Shown here piece after piece: positions 43,789 through 53,525 of a DNA stretch of 64,000 nt. This DNA is from Halobacillus naozhouensis (GTDB taxonomy: Bacteria > Bacillota > Bacilli > Bacillales > Halobacillaceae), in the NCBI RefSeq assembly GCF_029714185.1, contig NZ_CP121671.1, positions 3,348,001 to 3,412,000 of the forward strand, given 5' to 3'. Made by a program: the position numbers and the translations under genes. The first letter of the stretch is position 1, and every line of letters starts with the position of its first letter. The notes below the pieces were generated by a model. It made no database searches. It was given only the letters and a program-made list of their open reading frames with translations, and was not told where the DNA came from.

Positions 43789-44577
43789 TTAAGAAGATGA
43801 GTCTATTTGCTGTTTGAGCCCTTTGAGTTTGTCCGTAGTCTCTTCAACCAGCCGTTGCATCTGGCTGTTTTCTTTTTGCTTCAGCGATGAGGGGATACAA
43901 ACTCTTTTCGATATGTTCATAAGCCTCAGCACTTCGTCTTTCAACCACTTTTTCAATAGGCTCCCAGCTTTCCGACAGAGCTTCCCCTTGATTGTTTATC
44001 TTTTTGGCATCATTAGGCGAGGACTGAAGCGTGCCTTTTAAATCTTGAAGAGAGGTTAATACCTTATCGATTCCTTCTGTTAACGAAACGTCTTGATCTA
44101 CATGTTTTCTAAAGGTCTGGCTATTGACCACATACCAGACACCTTTAACACCTTGACCTTTCACGTTGCCTTTTTCTTTGTCCTTTACAAAGTAATAAAG
44201 GGGATACCTTTGTACGTTGTTTGTTTTTCACCTGTATCTTTCCTGGTAATTGTCCCGAATTCACTTTTGTCATACCCTTTGGGTACCTCGAAATCCTTGG
44301 AGTAAAAAGCGGGCCAATTGCTGAGGCACTTTCCCGTGCAATTACTGAGACCTTTTTCATCATTCTTGAATATGTACAACGTCATGCCTTCCGAATCTGA
44401 CAAATATCTCCCGACTTTTTCGTTTTCCATTACCTTAAGGCCTGATTCTGCAACCTTATTCTTTTTTTCACTTTGGCCTGCGTTGTTTGCAGCACCTTCG
44501 CTGTCACTCGAACATGCCGCCAGAACCACTATAGCCATCAAGACTGTTGTTAAGAACAATGATTTTTGCTTTCCCAT
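43789..44577 (-). pseudogene. Lipoprotein with secreted-repeat domain, two frameshifts
   Basis: ATG 44577 with AGGAGG; lipobox VVLAACSSDS. The domain (VGRYLSDSEGMTLYIFKND, NCTGKCLSNWPAFYSKDFEV, EFGTITRKDTGEKQTTYKG) is the PF03640-type repeat of unknown function. After TYKGIP the frame ends in a wrong tail; a second frame continues YYFVKDKEKGNVKGQGVKG and WYVVNSQTF, so one T is missing near 44200. A second shift in an A run near 43876 leads from LIAEAKRK to ENSQMQRLVEETTDKLKG and the stop at 43789. The helical C-terminal part resembles imelysin/EfeO-like regions weakly. Both shifts are in homopolymers, so sequencing error must be considered. Confidence 0.75.
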
Positions 44578-44611
44578 CTAAAAAACCTCCTAAGAATATT
44601 CTCGTTGGTGG

Positions 44612-44730
44612 GGCACTTTCTACATGCTCCTCTCCAACTTTTTTTTACCATACCATAGAAATTGGCCCTTAAATTATACGAGTCATTAATGGCTGTTATA
44701 TAAAAAGATGATAAGACAAACCTGAGTCCA
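44612..44730 (-). repeat. Promoter-region repeat, copy 1 (upstream of the lipoprotein gene)
   Basis: Matches 55665-55750 over about 100 bases on the same strand: CTTATCATCTTT, CGTATAATTT (with a TATAAT -10), TATGGTAAAAAAAAG and GGAGCATG. In copy 2 GGAGCATG is the ribosome site of the YeiH-type gene; here it is followed by stops, so the lipoprotein uses a further ribosome site downstream. Confidence 0.75.
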
Positions 44731-45144
44731 TTATTTAGTATTTATTACAGAGTTTGATACAATAGGTATTGATAAAAGGCCCCCCATTTCTCCAGTCGTT
44801 TCCGTATCTCCTTCATTCATGTATGAAGGTATTCAAAATGCTTGAGAAGGTGTAGGAGAGGCGGGGATACTTAGAAGCACTTATTGTCCTCTTGATCGTT
44901 GTTTGCTCTGCTCAGTGCAAGACCCATGATACTACTTCATAGGCAAAACAAATAATCTTCCTAATACCACGTATTCCTCATAGGTCCTATTCCTTTCCCC
45001 TTCCCTCCTTATCAAAATTCAAAATAAACATTATCCGTATTTTGAATAATCGAAACTTATCGATAATATTGAATCAATTTAAAGACTCTGGTTTAATTAA
45101 GTCAACTCAAAGTTTTAAGGCTTAGTGATTTGTTCGACCATGTA

Positions 45145-45158
45145 TGATAACGCTTACA
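45145..45158 (+). promoter_or_regulatory. Candidate cre (CcpA) site before the APC permease
   Basis: TGATAACGCTTACA matches the cre consensus TGWAANCGNTNWCA with one mismatch. It lies 27-40 bases before ATG 45185, consistent with roadblock or promoter overlap repression. Confidence 0.5.
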
Positions 45159-45184
45159 AAAAGTATACTGAAGGGAGAAAAAAT

Positions 45185-46672
45185 ATGGAGGAAAGAAGTG
45201 AATTGAAAAAGACGTTGAAGCCACACTGGGTCTGGGCAATTGCGTTTGGTTCAGCTGTAGGCTGGGGAGCTTTTGTTTTACCTATGGATTGGATGTCAGC
45301 AGCCGGTCCTCTTGGAGTTATTATCGGTTTTAGTATCGGTGCAATTTTGATGATATTAATCGGGGTTAGTTACGGGTATCTCATTAAAAAACTCCCTGTT
45401 TCAGGTGGAGAATTTGCTTATGCTTATTATGGGTTTGGGCGCTACCATGCTTTCTTTTGTGGGTGGTTTTTAACCTTAGGTTATATGTGTATTGTAGCCT
45501 TAAATGCATCAGCACTTGCCCTGTTAGTAAAATTTGTGCTCCCTAGCGTAGCGATGCAGGGACTGATGTATAATATTGCTGGCTGGGATGTATATGCTGG
45601 TGAGGTTTTGATCGCTTGCATTGCGCTCATTGCTTTTGCCTACTTAAACATCCGAGGTACTAGCTTATCTGGGCTTATGCAATTTATCTTCTGCATTACA
45701 TTAATTGTGGGCGTAATTTTATTAGTTATATCCATGATCCTTCATCCTTCTAGTTCATTTACAAACATACAACCTCTTTTTAAACCAGGGGTGAGTGCTG
45801 TCGCCGCTGTTATCGCGATTGTCGCCATTTCCCCTTGGGCTTATGTGGGGTTTGACAATATTCCACAAGCAGCCGAAGAATTCAACTTTTCTCCACAGAA
45901 AGCCTTTAAGCTTATCGTTATTGCACTAATTTGTGCCGCTGTTACTTATTCATTGACCATTATAGCTACAGCTGTTGCAATGCCATGGCAAACGTTGATT
46001 AACCAAGAAACGATATGGGGGACCGGTGACGTCGTTAATAACGCTTACGGTACGATTGGCGTATTGTTACTGTCTTTATCGTTGTGTATGGGAATTTTCA
46101 CAGGATTAAACGGCTTTTATGTATCAACCAGTAGACTACTTTTCGCTATGGGAAGAGCAAGTATTCTCCCGCGCGCTTTTGCTAAGCTACACCCGAAATA
46201 CGAAACCCCTTATGTGGGGATTGCCTTTACATGTATCATAACTTTATTTGCACCATTTTTTGGTAGACAGGCATTGTTGTGGGTGGTTGATATGTCAGCC
46301 ATTGGTGTAACCATAGCTTATTTCTATTGTTGTGCGGTGGCATACCGACTGTTTAGATGGTCTGAATCAGGAAACAACAAAACATTAGCTGTCTCACCTT
46401 TTAAAAAATTTATGACGCTATTAGGTCTGGTTAGCAGTATAGGTTTCCTATTATTACTCATCGTACCCGGATCACCAGGATTTTTAGGTAAACCATCTTG
46501 GGTCGCCCTCGTTATATGGGTTATTTTGGGTCTGGTTTTTTTCGCAGTAAAACGTAAAGACCTCGCTAGTATTCGCAAAGAAACACTTGACTACAATGTA
46601 TTCGGCAAGACACTTGATCACGGGTCTGCACCGCTGAGCGATGAAAATGATATTGCCAAAAAGGATGCTTAG
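45185..46672 (+). CDS. APC superfamily amino-acid permease
   Basis: ATG 45185 has AAGGGAG upstream; the frame from 45125 has none. 495 aa with about 12 membrane segments. APC features: KPHWVWAIAFGSAVGWGAF in segment 1 (unwound Gly region), PVSGGEFAYAYYGFG, ISPWAYVGFDNIPQAAEEF and FTGLNGFYVSTSRLLFAMGR. Imports an amino acid, amine or related compound. The neighbouring amidohydrolase relic and the taurine cluster 1.3 kb away make an amine, taurine or amino-acid cargo possible, but this is not shown. Confidence 0.85.
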   Translation: MEERSELKKTLKPHWVWAIAFGSAVGWGAFVLPMDWMSAAGPLGVIIGFSIGAILMILIGVSYGYLIKKLPVSGGEFAYAYYGFGRYHAFFCGWFLTLGYMCIVALNASALALLVKFVLPSVAMQGLMYNIAGWDVYAGEVLIACIALIAFAYLNIRGTSLSGLMQFIFCITLIVGVILLVISMILHPSSSFTNIQPLFKPGVSAVAAVIAIVAISPWAYVGFDNIPQAAEEFNFSPQKAFKLIVIALICAAVTYSLTIIATAVAMPWQTLINQETIWGTGDVVNNAYGTIGVLLLSLSLCMGIFTGLNGFYVSTSRLLFAMGRASILPRAFAKLHPKYETPYVGIAFTCIITLFAPFFGRQALLWVVDMSAIGVTIAYFYCCAVAYRLFRWSESGNNKTLAVSPFKKFMTLLGLVSSIGFLLLLIVPGSPGFLGKPSWVALVIWVILGLVFFAVKRKDLASIRKETLDYNVFGKTLDHGSAPLSDENDIAKKDA

Positions 46673-46690
46673 TTGCTAAGAACAAAATTA

Positions 46691-46740
46691 AAAGAGTTCA
46701 AGCTACCCCTAGTCAGTGGGCAACTTGAACTCTTTTTTTT
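46691..46740 (+). terminator. Terminator of the APC permease gene
   Basis: AAAGAGTTCAAG (46691-46702) pairs with CTTGAACTCTTT (46724-46735), followed by a long T run. Confidence 0.92.
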
Positions 46741-46829
46741 ATAATGGGTGTATTGACTTCGGGACTAGATAACAAAGCTGTTTTGGGTGCTTAATTTCGA
46801 CTCTTTTGTTTAATATTGCTCAGGTCTAA

Positions 46830-47758
46830 AATTCTAAAACATTAGAATTGGCTGGCATTTCAGATGAAACGCCCAATCCAGATGGTGGCTTCTTTGGACA
46901 GGAAAACTCCGGAAGATTAAATGGATTTATCCATTAGACCCCTGCATTGAAAAAAATATCCACTATCCTGCCAGTATATAATGAAGAAGAAAATATAGAA
47001 AATATCGGGAAAGCTGCACAATCCTATCTATCTCAAGGTATTACTACTTGTACAGATGCAGGAGTTGGGCTAGACATAGGAGAACGAATAACAAAGTTAA
47101 CCTGGACAGTGCGAAATTATTTCAAGATGGATCCATTCAGGGCTATACAGCGGCACTTAGGGAACCATATTATAGTGACGAGTCGGTTAAAGGGAACCTG
47201 CTACATGATCAAAGGGCATTTAATGAGGAAATATTAGGTTTACATGAACGGGGCTTTCGGATTGCAATCCATGGCAATGGAGATAAGGCCATTGAATCAA
47301 ATATCAACGCGCTTCAAGAAGCCCTTACTATGGCTCCAAGGGAAGATCATCGTCATCGAATTGAGCATGTTCAGACAGCTTCTTTTTATGACTTAAAACT
47401 AACGAAAAAGCTTGGTATTGCGGCTTCATTCTTTATTAATCATGTTTATTATTGGGGAGAACGGCACAGAGATATCTTTTTAGGTGCGCAAAAAGCAGCG
47501 AGTAAAGGAAATGTTTTAGGAGAATCTCAAAAAATAGACGTTTTAACTGCTTTAAGGTCCATGACAAGCTATGGAGCAGCAATAAACTTTGAGGAAAATG
47601 ACCAAGGAACAATTGAGGTTGGAAAGAAAGCGGACTTTGTTGTATTAGAAGATAGTCCATTATCCTGCCTACCAGAAGAAATTAAAGATATCCCTATTTT
47701 AAGTACGATTATTGATGGAAAAATTGTTTGGACAAATAAGATAAAAAGCATTGTATAG
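46830..47758 (+). pseudogene. YtcJ-like amidohydrolase, decayed
   Basis: Fragments of one amidohydrolase_3 protein appear in different frames: NSKTLELAGISDETPNPDGG and NSGRLNGFIH followed by a stop (46830-46938), then GKAAQSYLSQGITTCTDAGV (about 47007-47067), and finally KLFQDGSIQGYTAALREPYY through HGNGDKAIESNINALQEAL, RHRIEHVQTASFYD and TIEVGKKADFVVLEDSPL (about 47110-47758). The N-terminal metal-binding HxH part is absent. The gene is broken by a deletion, a stop and a frameshift. Confidence 0.85.
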
Positions 47759-47820
47759 TCTAGGTGTCCAAATTTCCTAGACTAGTACACTAAGATAACA
47801 GGCTATTATTTATATGGTGG

Positions 47821-47855
47821 GCTGACCCTGTATTAAAAAGGGGTCAGCTTGTTTA
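47821..47855 (+). terminator. Stem-loop after the amidohydrolase relic
   Basis: GCTGACCC (47821-47828) pairs with GGGTCAGC (47841-47848), followed by TTGTTT. Confidence 0.6.
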
Positions 47856-47915
47856 ATGTCATTATAAAAAGCCCTTTAGCTACGCATTTCTTCCTAACAC
47901 TCCCCCATAATACAT

Positions 47916-47973
47916 AAAAAGAGGCTGTCACTAAAGGCCGCAAATTGCGGACCTTTAACAAGACAGCCTCTTT
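47916..47973 (-). terminator. Terminator of the taurine operon (after xsc)
   Basis: On the minus strand AAAGAGGCTGTC and GACAGCCTCTTT enclose an inner stem around GGTCCGCAATTTGCGGCC, followed by TTTTT. It lies 10 bases after the xsc stop. Confidence 0.9.
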
Positions 47974-47982
47974 ACTAATCAT

Positions 47983-49761
47983 TTATTCTTTACCCCAGCT
48001 TTCAAAATCCAGGTGCTTATATTTAGGTAGGTGACGTGTTGGCATTTTCAATGCATCTTTCCTAAATGGTGGCGCCAGTTGAGTACCATCTACTTGTATA
48101 TCGATAACAGTTGGCTTTTTGGATTTAATGGCTTCAGCTATTACTGGCCCGACATCCTCTGGTTTATCTACTCTGTACCCTTGGGCTCCCATTGATCTAG
48201 CCACTTCAGCAAAATCAGGGGAATCAATATCTGCACCTACAAAGCGATTATCGTAGTAATCTACTTGGTTCTTCTTCTCGGCACACCATGCGTTATTATT
48301 GAATACGCATGCGACTACTGGAATATTTTGTTCTACTGCTGTACTAACTTCATGCAGACTCATACCCCATGCGCCATCACCGACAATAGCCACAGTCGGA
48401 CTATCCGGGTCTCCCAATTGCGCACCTAATGCTGCCGGATAAGCAAATCCTGTATTACCAAACGTAAGTGCGGCAATATGCTTTCTTCCCTGATTGAATT
48501 TCAAATAAGCGTTGGCTGTAGAAGAGACGTTGCCAATATCAGTTGAGATCATTGTTCCTTCTGGGACGGCTCTCGTCAACTCAAGTAAGGCGCGGCGAGG
48601 GTTTATAGGATTTCCGTCTTCCATTGCTAAGGAGACAAGCTCTTTTTCCCATTTTTCTCTTTCATGTGTGACTTCTTGTAAACGCTCTTGGTTTTGTACC
48701 GAATGAGGGTTATCAGCCTGCAACCGTTTATTAAGTTCATCACATGCCGCTTTTGCATCGGCGATTAAACCGACCTCAATCGGATGTGTCCGTGCAATAT
48801 TTCGAGGGTTAATATCAACTTGAATAATTTTAGCGTCCTTAGGAAAATAATCAATGTCATAGCAAGGTAACGTTCCAAACACCGATAACCTTGTGCCGAT
48901 GGCGAGTACGACGTCTGCTTTTTTCAACGTATTCATGGCAGCTTTTGAACCCATATACCCAATTGGACCGACAGCTAATGGATGATTATCCGGAAATGCA
49001 TCGTTATGCATGTAGGATACCGCCACAGGGGCTGTTAAATGTTCGGCAATTTCTTTGACCGCATTAATCCCATCAGAATCTACGGTTCCTCGGCCTGAGA
49101 TAATGACTGGATACTCTGCTTTCTTTAGCAATTCAACTGCGTTATCCAACTGGCCAGGATCACCGCTTCCACGTGAATCCACACGATATTGATAAGGTTC
49201 CAAAATCTGATCTTCTAGTTCACCATAAAAATAGTCACGCGGGATATCGAATAATACTGGTCCTCGTTCTGCATATGCGATTCTAAACGCTGTACGCAGG
49301 CAATCAGCTACGCGGCTAACATGGGTTACCTGAACCGTTTCCTTCGTAATGTCCTCAAACACTGAGACTTGATTACATTCTTGGAAGCCGTCCCACCCAA
49401 CTGTTGGTGTACCTGCAGATGGTGAAATAACGACCATAGGCGTGTGTGCCTGATTCGCTGCAGCGACAGAAGTTACCATGTTGGTAATCCCCGGCCCATT
49501 CTGACCAACTACTACACCTGCCACTCCAGTTACACGAGTATAGGCATCAGCCATATGAGCCGTTGTTTGTTCATGACGTACCGGTAAGAATCGAATATCG
49601 GCTGTAGGTAATAGATCAAGCATATCCATAAACGCTGATCCTAAAATTCCATAAACCTCTTTTACTCCTTCTGCGACTAATGTTTCTACAATCGCTTCAC
49701 TTGGCGTCATTTTAACCTTTTGCCCTCTTAGTTGCTTCATTTCGGATTCTACTTTTGCCAT
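47983..49761 (-). CDS. xsc: Sulfoacetaldehyde acetyltransferase
   Basis: 592 aa, GAGGAGG before ATG 49761. TPP enzyme that turns sulfoacetaldehyde and phosphate into acetyl phosphate and sulfite. N-terminal KMTPSEAIVETLVAEGVKEV and LGSAFMDMLDLLPTADIRFL are typical of Xsc; the TPP-activating Glu is in PVRHEQTTAHMADAY; the TPP-Mg site GDGAWGMSLHEV with FNNNAWCAEKKNQVDYY is in the C-terminal domain. Other TPP enzymes (acetolactate synthase) lack the Xsc-type N-terminus. Last gene of the taurine operon. Confidence 0.93.
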   Translation of the reverse strand: MAKVESEMKQLRGQKVKMTPSEAIVETLVAEGVKEVYGILGSAFMDMLDLLPTADIRFLPVRHEQTTAHMADAYTRVTGVAGVVVGQNGPGITNMVTSVAAANQAHTPMVVISPSAGTPTVGWDGFQECNQVSVFEDITKETVQVTHVSRVADCLRTAFRIAYAERGPVLFDIPRDYFYGELEDQILEPYQYRVDSRGSGDPGQLDNAVELLKKAEYPVIISGRGTVDSDGINAVKEIAEHLTAPVAVSYMHNDAFPDNHPLAVGPIGYMGSKAAMNTLKKADVVLAIGTRLSVFGTLPCYDIDYFPKDAKIIQVDINPRNIARTHPIEVGLIADAKAACDELNKRLQADNPHSVQNQERLQEVTHEREKWEKELVSLAMEDGNPINPRRALLELTRAVPEGTMISTDIGNVSSTANAYLKFNQGRKHIAALTFGNTGFAYPAALGAQLGDPDSPTVAIVGDGAWGMSLHEVSTAVEQNIPVVACVFNNNAWCAEKKNQVDYYDNRFVGADIDSPDFAEVARSMGAQGYRVDKPEDVGPVIAEAIKSKKPTVIDIQVDGTQLAPPFRKDALKMPTRHLPKYKHLDFESWGKE

Positions 49762-49807
49762 ATTGAATTCCTCCTCATTTAATAATTTTTTATATTCATT
49801 CCCCTAT

Positions 49808-50728
49808 CTAGCATAATGGGGATTCTAACGTTAGTTCTTTATTTAAAGGTGTAATAGAATGAAGAAATACTTCTGCTGTAGACTTCAACACTACATCCCG
49901 ATGATAGACTATATAGAAATTCCTCAAAAAAGATAGATCCTCAATAGGATACATTTTCAACAAACCTAATTGTAATTCTTTCTTGATTGCACTTTTGGAT
50001 AAAATGGAAAGACCCAGTCCGGATTCTATCGCTGATTTGACAGATTCCGTACTACCTAATTCGAATTCAACTTTTAAGTTGGAAGGATTTAAACCGCTGT
50101 TTATCAGATGCTGGTTCATGACTGTTCGGGTACCCGATCCACTTTCTCTTAGTACTAGTGGGATTTCCTTTAATTCTTCCAACGTAACGGATGCTTTCTC
50201 TTCTTCAAAATAGTGAGGCGCTGCAACTAAAATTAGTTCATCTTCTAGAAAAGGTTCTAGGTATAGTTCCGGATCTTCAATTGGCGCTTCAATTAAACCA
50301 AGATCCAGGACATGGTCTTTAATCTTATCCAAAATTCGACTCGTGTTTGAGATGTCTACACTCATTTTGATTAAAGGATATTCTTTTCTAAACTCCCCTA
50401 AAATTTGTGGGAGAATATTCTCTCCAATCGTTAGGCTGCAGGCGATCTTTAGATCCCCATAAACTTGTTCAGACATTCTCATAATTTCCTTTTCAGCTGT
50501 TTCGCTTATTTTGATGATTTCTTTGGCATAACGATAAAGAACGTTGGCAGCCTGTGTCAGTTGAACCTGTTTCGTCGTTCGTTCGAACAATGTTGTATTC
50601 AAGTCTTTTTCTAGTGATTTTATCTGGGATGTGATCGTTGGTTGGGATAAATAGAGTAATTTAGCTGCTTCAGAAAAGCTTTTTTTATCAGCCACTGTGA
50701 TGAAGGTTTGTAGCTTCTCATAGTTCAT
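49808..50728 (-). CDS. LysR family regulator inside the taurine operon
   Basis: 306 aa, AAAGGTGAG before ATG 50728. Winged HTH FITVADKKSFSEAAKLLYLS and QPTITSQIKSLEKDL, followed by the periplasmic-binding-like effector domain (LDLGLIEAPIEDPELY, LVLRESGSGTRTVMNQHL). CysL/CbbR-like pattern. Located between tpa and xsc on the same strand, which is unusual for LysR genes (normally divergent). Might sense sulfite, a reduced-sulfur signal or acetyl phosphate; not known. Confidence 0.92.
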   Translation of the reverse strand: MNYEKLQTFITVADKKSFSEAAKLLYLSQPTITSQIKSLEKDLNTTLFERTTKQVQLTQAANVLYRYAKEIIKISETAEKEIMRMSEQVYGDLKIACSLTIGENILPQILGEFRKEYPLIKMSVDISNTSRILDKIKDHVLDLGLIEAPIEDPELYLEPFLEDELILVAAPHYFEEEKASVTLEELKEIPLVLRESGSGTRTVMNQHLINSGLNPSNLKVEFELGSTESVKSAIESGLGLSILSKSAIKKELQLGLLKMYPIEDLSFLRNFYIVYHRDVVLKSTAEVFLHSITPLNKELTLESPLC

Positions 50729-50785
50729 AATCGCTCACCTTTCTATGAGAGAGTGTTCAAAAACACCTAATAATAAGCTGTGAAT

Positions 50786-52177
50786 TCAATTTTTTCTAGT
50801 TTTTTGAATTTTAACGTAGGCTTTTAAACCATAAAACGCTGACTTCACTGTATCTACTAAAAACTCTAAATCATCTTCTGTTGAGGATAGAGGTGGTGCA
50901 ACAATTAGTACGTTATTATAACCTGGTATGGTGTCGCCATTGCGACCAATAATTAATCCGTTCTCTTTACATTTTCCAATAATGGACCCGATCAGTTCGT
51001 CAGATGCTGGTTTCTTGGTCTGCTTATCCTCTACCATTTCAATACCGTAAAGGAAACCAACACTCCTTACCTCCCCTACATTTTCGTGTTCGATCAACTC
51101 TTTTAGTTTCCCTAAAATGGAATTACCTAGTTCATCGACTCGATTTACGAGATTTTCTCTCTCAATAATTTCTATATTTTTCAAGGCAACCGCACATGAT
51201 GCTGGATGCCCCCCATATGTGGAAACATGCCTGAAGTGGTTATGGTCGCCTGTTTCTTTAAACTTTTCATAGATGTCTGATTTAACTGCGGTTGCACCTA
51301 AAGGCAAGTAGCCACTTGTCAATCCTTTTGCCATGGTAACGATATCTGGTTCAACATCTTCTGTGTGCATGAAGCCAAACATCTTCCCGGTACGTCCGAA
51401 GCCTGAAACCACTTCATCCATTATGAGAAGCACATCATGTTTTTTACAAATCTCAGAAACTCGTTTTAAGTAGGCTTTAGATGGGATAATGACACCTCCG
51501 CCAGAAATAAACGGCTCCATAATGACACCGGCTACGGAATCTGCCCCCTCCCACGTAATCATTTGATCAATCATTTCTGCAGCGATTAAATCACTTTTTT
51601 CCGCATCTTGATCAAAAAGGCTACGGTAACTATATGGAGGCGTGGTATGAAGGAAACCCGGTACACCTGGATCATATTTCATGCGGCGATTCGCTTGAGC
51701 TGTTGCACTTAACGCCCCTAGAGTTGTTCCATGGTAGGCTCGGTATCTTGAAATGAATTTGTATTTTCCCGGGTTCCCATTTTGATCATGATATTGCCGG
51801 GCAATTTTAAAAGCAGCCTCATTTGCTTCTGATCCACTATTGGAAAAAAAGGTTTTATAGGATCCCCCTAAAAGCTGACTGATTTTCGCAGAAAGGTTAA
51901 TGGCCGGGACATGACTCAACGTCAATGGAAAATAGGATAATTGCTTCATCTGCTCAGACGCAGCATCGATTATTTCTTGACGTCCATGACCTAAATTCAA
52001 ACACCATAAACCTGATACACCATCTAAGTATCTATTCCCATTCACATCTGTAAACCATGCACCCTCACCAGACTCCGCGACCATTGTCGGTTGATTTTCA
52101 ACATGACGATGCATGGCATGCCATAGATGATCCGTATCCTTTTTCACCAAACTATCCATTTCTTCTTTTACCTTCAT
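50786..52177 (-). CDS. tpa: Taurine-pyruvate aminotransferase
   Basis: ATG 52177 has AAAGGAG 8 bases upstream; ATG 52186 is too close. 463 aa. Class III PLP aminotransferase: LDGVSGLWCLNLGHGRQEI, FFSNSGSEANEAAFKIAR, RYRAYHGTTLGALSATAQ, LIMDEVVSGFGRTGKMFGF, the Schiff-base Lys in VTMAKGLTSGYLPLGA. GVSGLWC and the operon partners (xsc, ald) single out taurine:pyruvate transamination to sulfoacetaldehyde and alanine. Beta-alanine or other omega-amino acids are alternative substrates. Confidence 0.88.
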   Translation of the reverse strand: MKVKEEMDSLVKKDTDHLWHAMHRHVENQPTMVAESGEGAWFTDVNGNRYLDGVSGLWCLNLGHGRQEIIDAASEQMKQLSYFPLTLSHVPAINLSAKISQLLGGSYKTFFSNSGSEANEAAFKIARQYHDQNGNPGKYKFISRYRAYHGTTLGALSATAQANRRMKYDPGVPGFLHTTPPYSYRSLFDQDAEKSDLIAAEMIDQMITWEGADSVAGVIMEPFISGGGVIIPSKAYLKRVSEICKKHDVLLIMDEVVSGFGRTGKMFGFMHTEDVEPDIVTMAKGLTSGYLPLGATAVKSDIYEKFKETGDHNHFRHVSTYGGHPASCAVALKNIEIIERENLVNRVDELGNSILGKLKELIEHENVGEVRSVGFLYGIEMVEDKQTKKPASDELIGSIIGKCKENGLIIGRNGDTIPGYNNVLIVAPPLSSTEDDLEFLVDTVKSAFYGLKAYVKIQKTRKN

Positions 52178-52275
52178 CACATTCATCTCCTTTAAACAGA
52201 TGATTAATATACAAGCTCTAGAAATCGGCAACAGAAACATCAAGCTACCTCTAATATCTTTTCTTTACGAATAAA

Positions 52276-53412
52276 TCATGATGAAGTGGTGGCTAAATCC
52301 TCTAGCAATAACTCGGCCGGGTGATAAGGTAAACCTAAGGCTTTGGCTACCGCTGGATGCGTTACATATCCCTTTAACGTGTTAATCCCTTGTGCTAAGG
52401 CTTTATTTTCGTTTGCTGCTTGCTTATATCCTTTACTTGCAAGCAATAAACCGTACTGAGTCGTCACGTTTGTTAATGCATAAGTCGATGTACTTGATAC
52501 TGCCCCGGGGATATTTGCGACTGCATAATGAACGACACCATGCTTTACATACGTTGGCTTATCATGAGTCGAAATTCGATTGGCTGTCTCAATAGACCCC
52601 CCCTGGTCAATAGCTACATCAACAATTACTGAACCATCTCTCATCGTTTTGACCATGTCCTCTACAACCAGTTGAGGAGCCTTTGCGCCGGGGATTAATA
52701 CAGCGCCAATCAATAAATCCGCTTTTTCCACTGCCGCTGCAATATTGAATTCATTTGACATAACCGTGTTGATTCTGCCGCTAAATTCATTATCCAGTTC
52801 TCTTAGTCTGTTTGGGTTAATATCCAGCAACGTAACATTTGCACCTAAACCGAGTGCCATCTTAGCCGCATTCGTCCCTACTATGCCTCCACCGATAATG
52901 ACGACTTCCCCTGCTTGAACCCCGGGAACTCCACCTAAAAGGGTGCCTCTACCTCCATTTAACTTTTCTAAAAAATGAGCTCCAATTTGTATAGACATTC
53001 TTCCAGCTACCTCGCTCATAGGCGTTAGTAATGGAAGGGCGCCATTATTAAGTTGGATGGTTTCATAGGCGATGGCGGTAACCCTGCTTTCAAGAAGCGC
53101 CTCGGTAAGGTCCGGTTCCGCAGCAAGGTGAAGATAAGTGAACAAGATTAATCCCTCACGGAAGTATTGATATTCCTCTGGCTGCGGTTCCTTCACTTTG
53201 AGCACCATTTCAGCTTCCCAAACATCTTGCGGTGAAGGCATAATTGTGGCTCCAGCTGCCTTATACTCTGAATCAGAAATCCCACTACCTACTCCCGCAC
53301 CACTTTCCACCCAAATTTCATGGCCCTCCTTTCTATAAGCCGTTATGCCAGCAGGTGTAATAGCCACACGTTTTTCGTTATTCTTTAACTCTCTAGGTAT
53401 CCCTATAATCAT
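52276..53412 (-). CDS. ald: Alanine dehydrogenase
   Basis: ATG 53412 follows GAGGGAGGAAAG; the 53442 start is unsupported. 378 aa, the family length. MIIGIPRELKNNEKRVAITP is the signature start, with the catalytic Lys in MVLKVKEPQ and His in FTYLHLAAEP, and the NAD site VVIIGGGIVGTNAAKMA. Deaminates the alanine made by Tpa, regenerating pyruvate and releasing ammonium, which closes the taurine transamination cycle. First gene after the GntR gene, behind a dyad. Confidence 0.95.
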   Translation of the reverse strand: MIIGIPRELKNNEKRVAITPAGITAYRKEGHEIWVESGAGVGSGISDSEYKAAGATIMPSPQDVWEAEMVLKVKEPQPEEYQYFREGLILFTYLHLAAEPDLTEALLESRVTAIAYETIQLNNGALPLLTPMSEVAGRMSIQIGAHFLEKLNGGRGTLLGGVPGVQAGEVVIIGGGIVGTNAAKMALGLGANVTLLDINPNRLRELDNEFSGRINTVMSNEFNIAAAVEKADLLIGAVLIPGAKAPQLVVEDMVKTMRDGSVIVDVAIDQGGSIETANRISTHDKPTYVKHGVVHYAVANIPGAVSSTSTYALTNVTTQYGLLLASKGYKQAANENKALAQGINTLKGYVTHPAVAKALGLPYHPAELLLEDLATTSS

Positions 53413-53472
53413 TTGCTTTCCTCCCTCTTTATAATTAATCATTCATTCTTCATCTGCACCTTATTCCCATAA

Positions 53473-53502
53473 TGTCATTCGGACATCACATTGTCCGGAC
53501 CA
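53473..53502 (-). promoter_or_regulatory. Candidate operator of the ald-tpa-lysR-xsc operon
   Basis: CGGACA TCACAT TGTCCG (53480-53497) is a perfect dyad in the gntR-ald gap, embedded in TGTCATTCGGACAT and TTGTCCGGACCA, which look like two GntR-type half palindromes. It lies 60-90 bases before ald. Confidence 0.55.
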
Positions 53503-53525
53503 GTTTAAAGATAAAATTATCCTAG

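Noticed and set aside
46947..47237. Start STILPVYNEEENIEN, resembling a family 2 glycosyltransferase
   Set aside because: The following AAQSYLSQGITTCTDAG and the surrounding fragments fit the decayed amidohydrolase; the resemblance is short and no catalytic Asp motifs follow.
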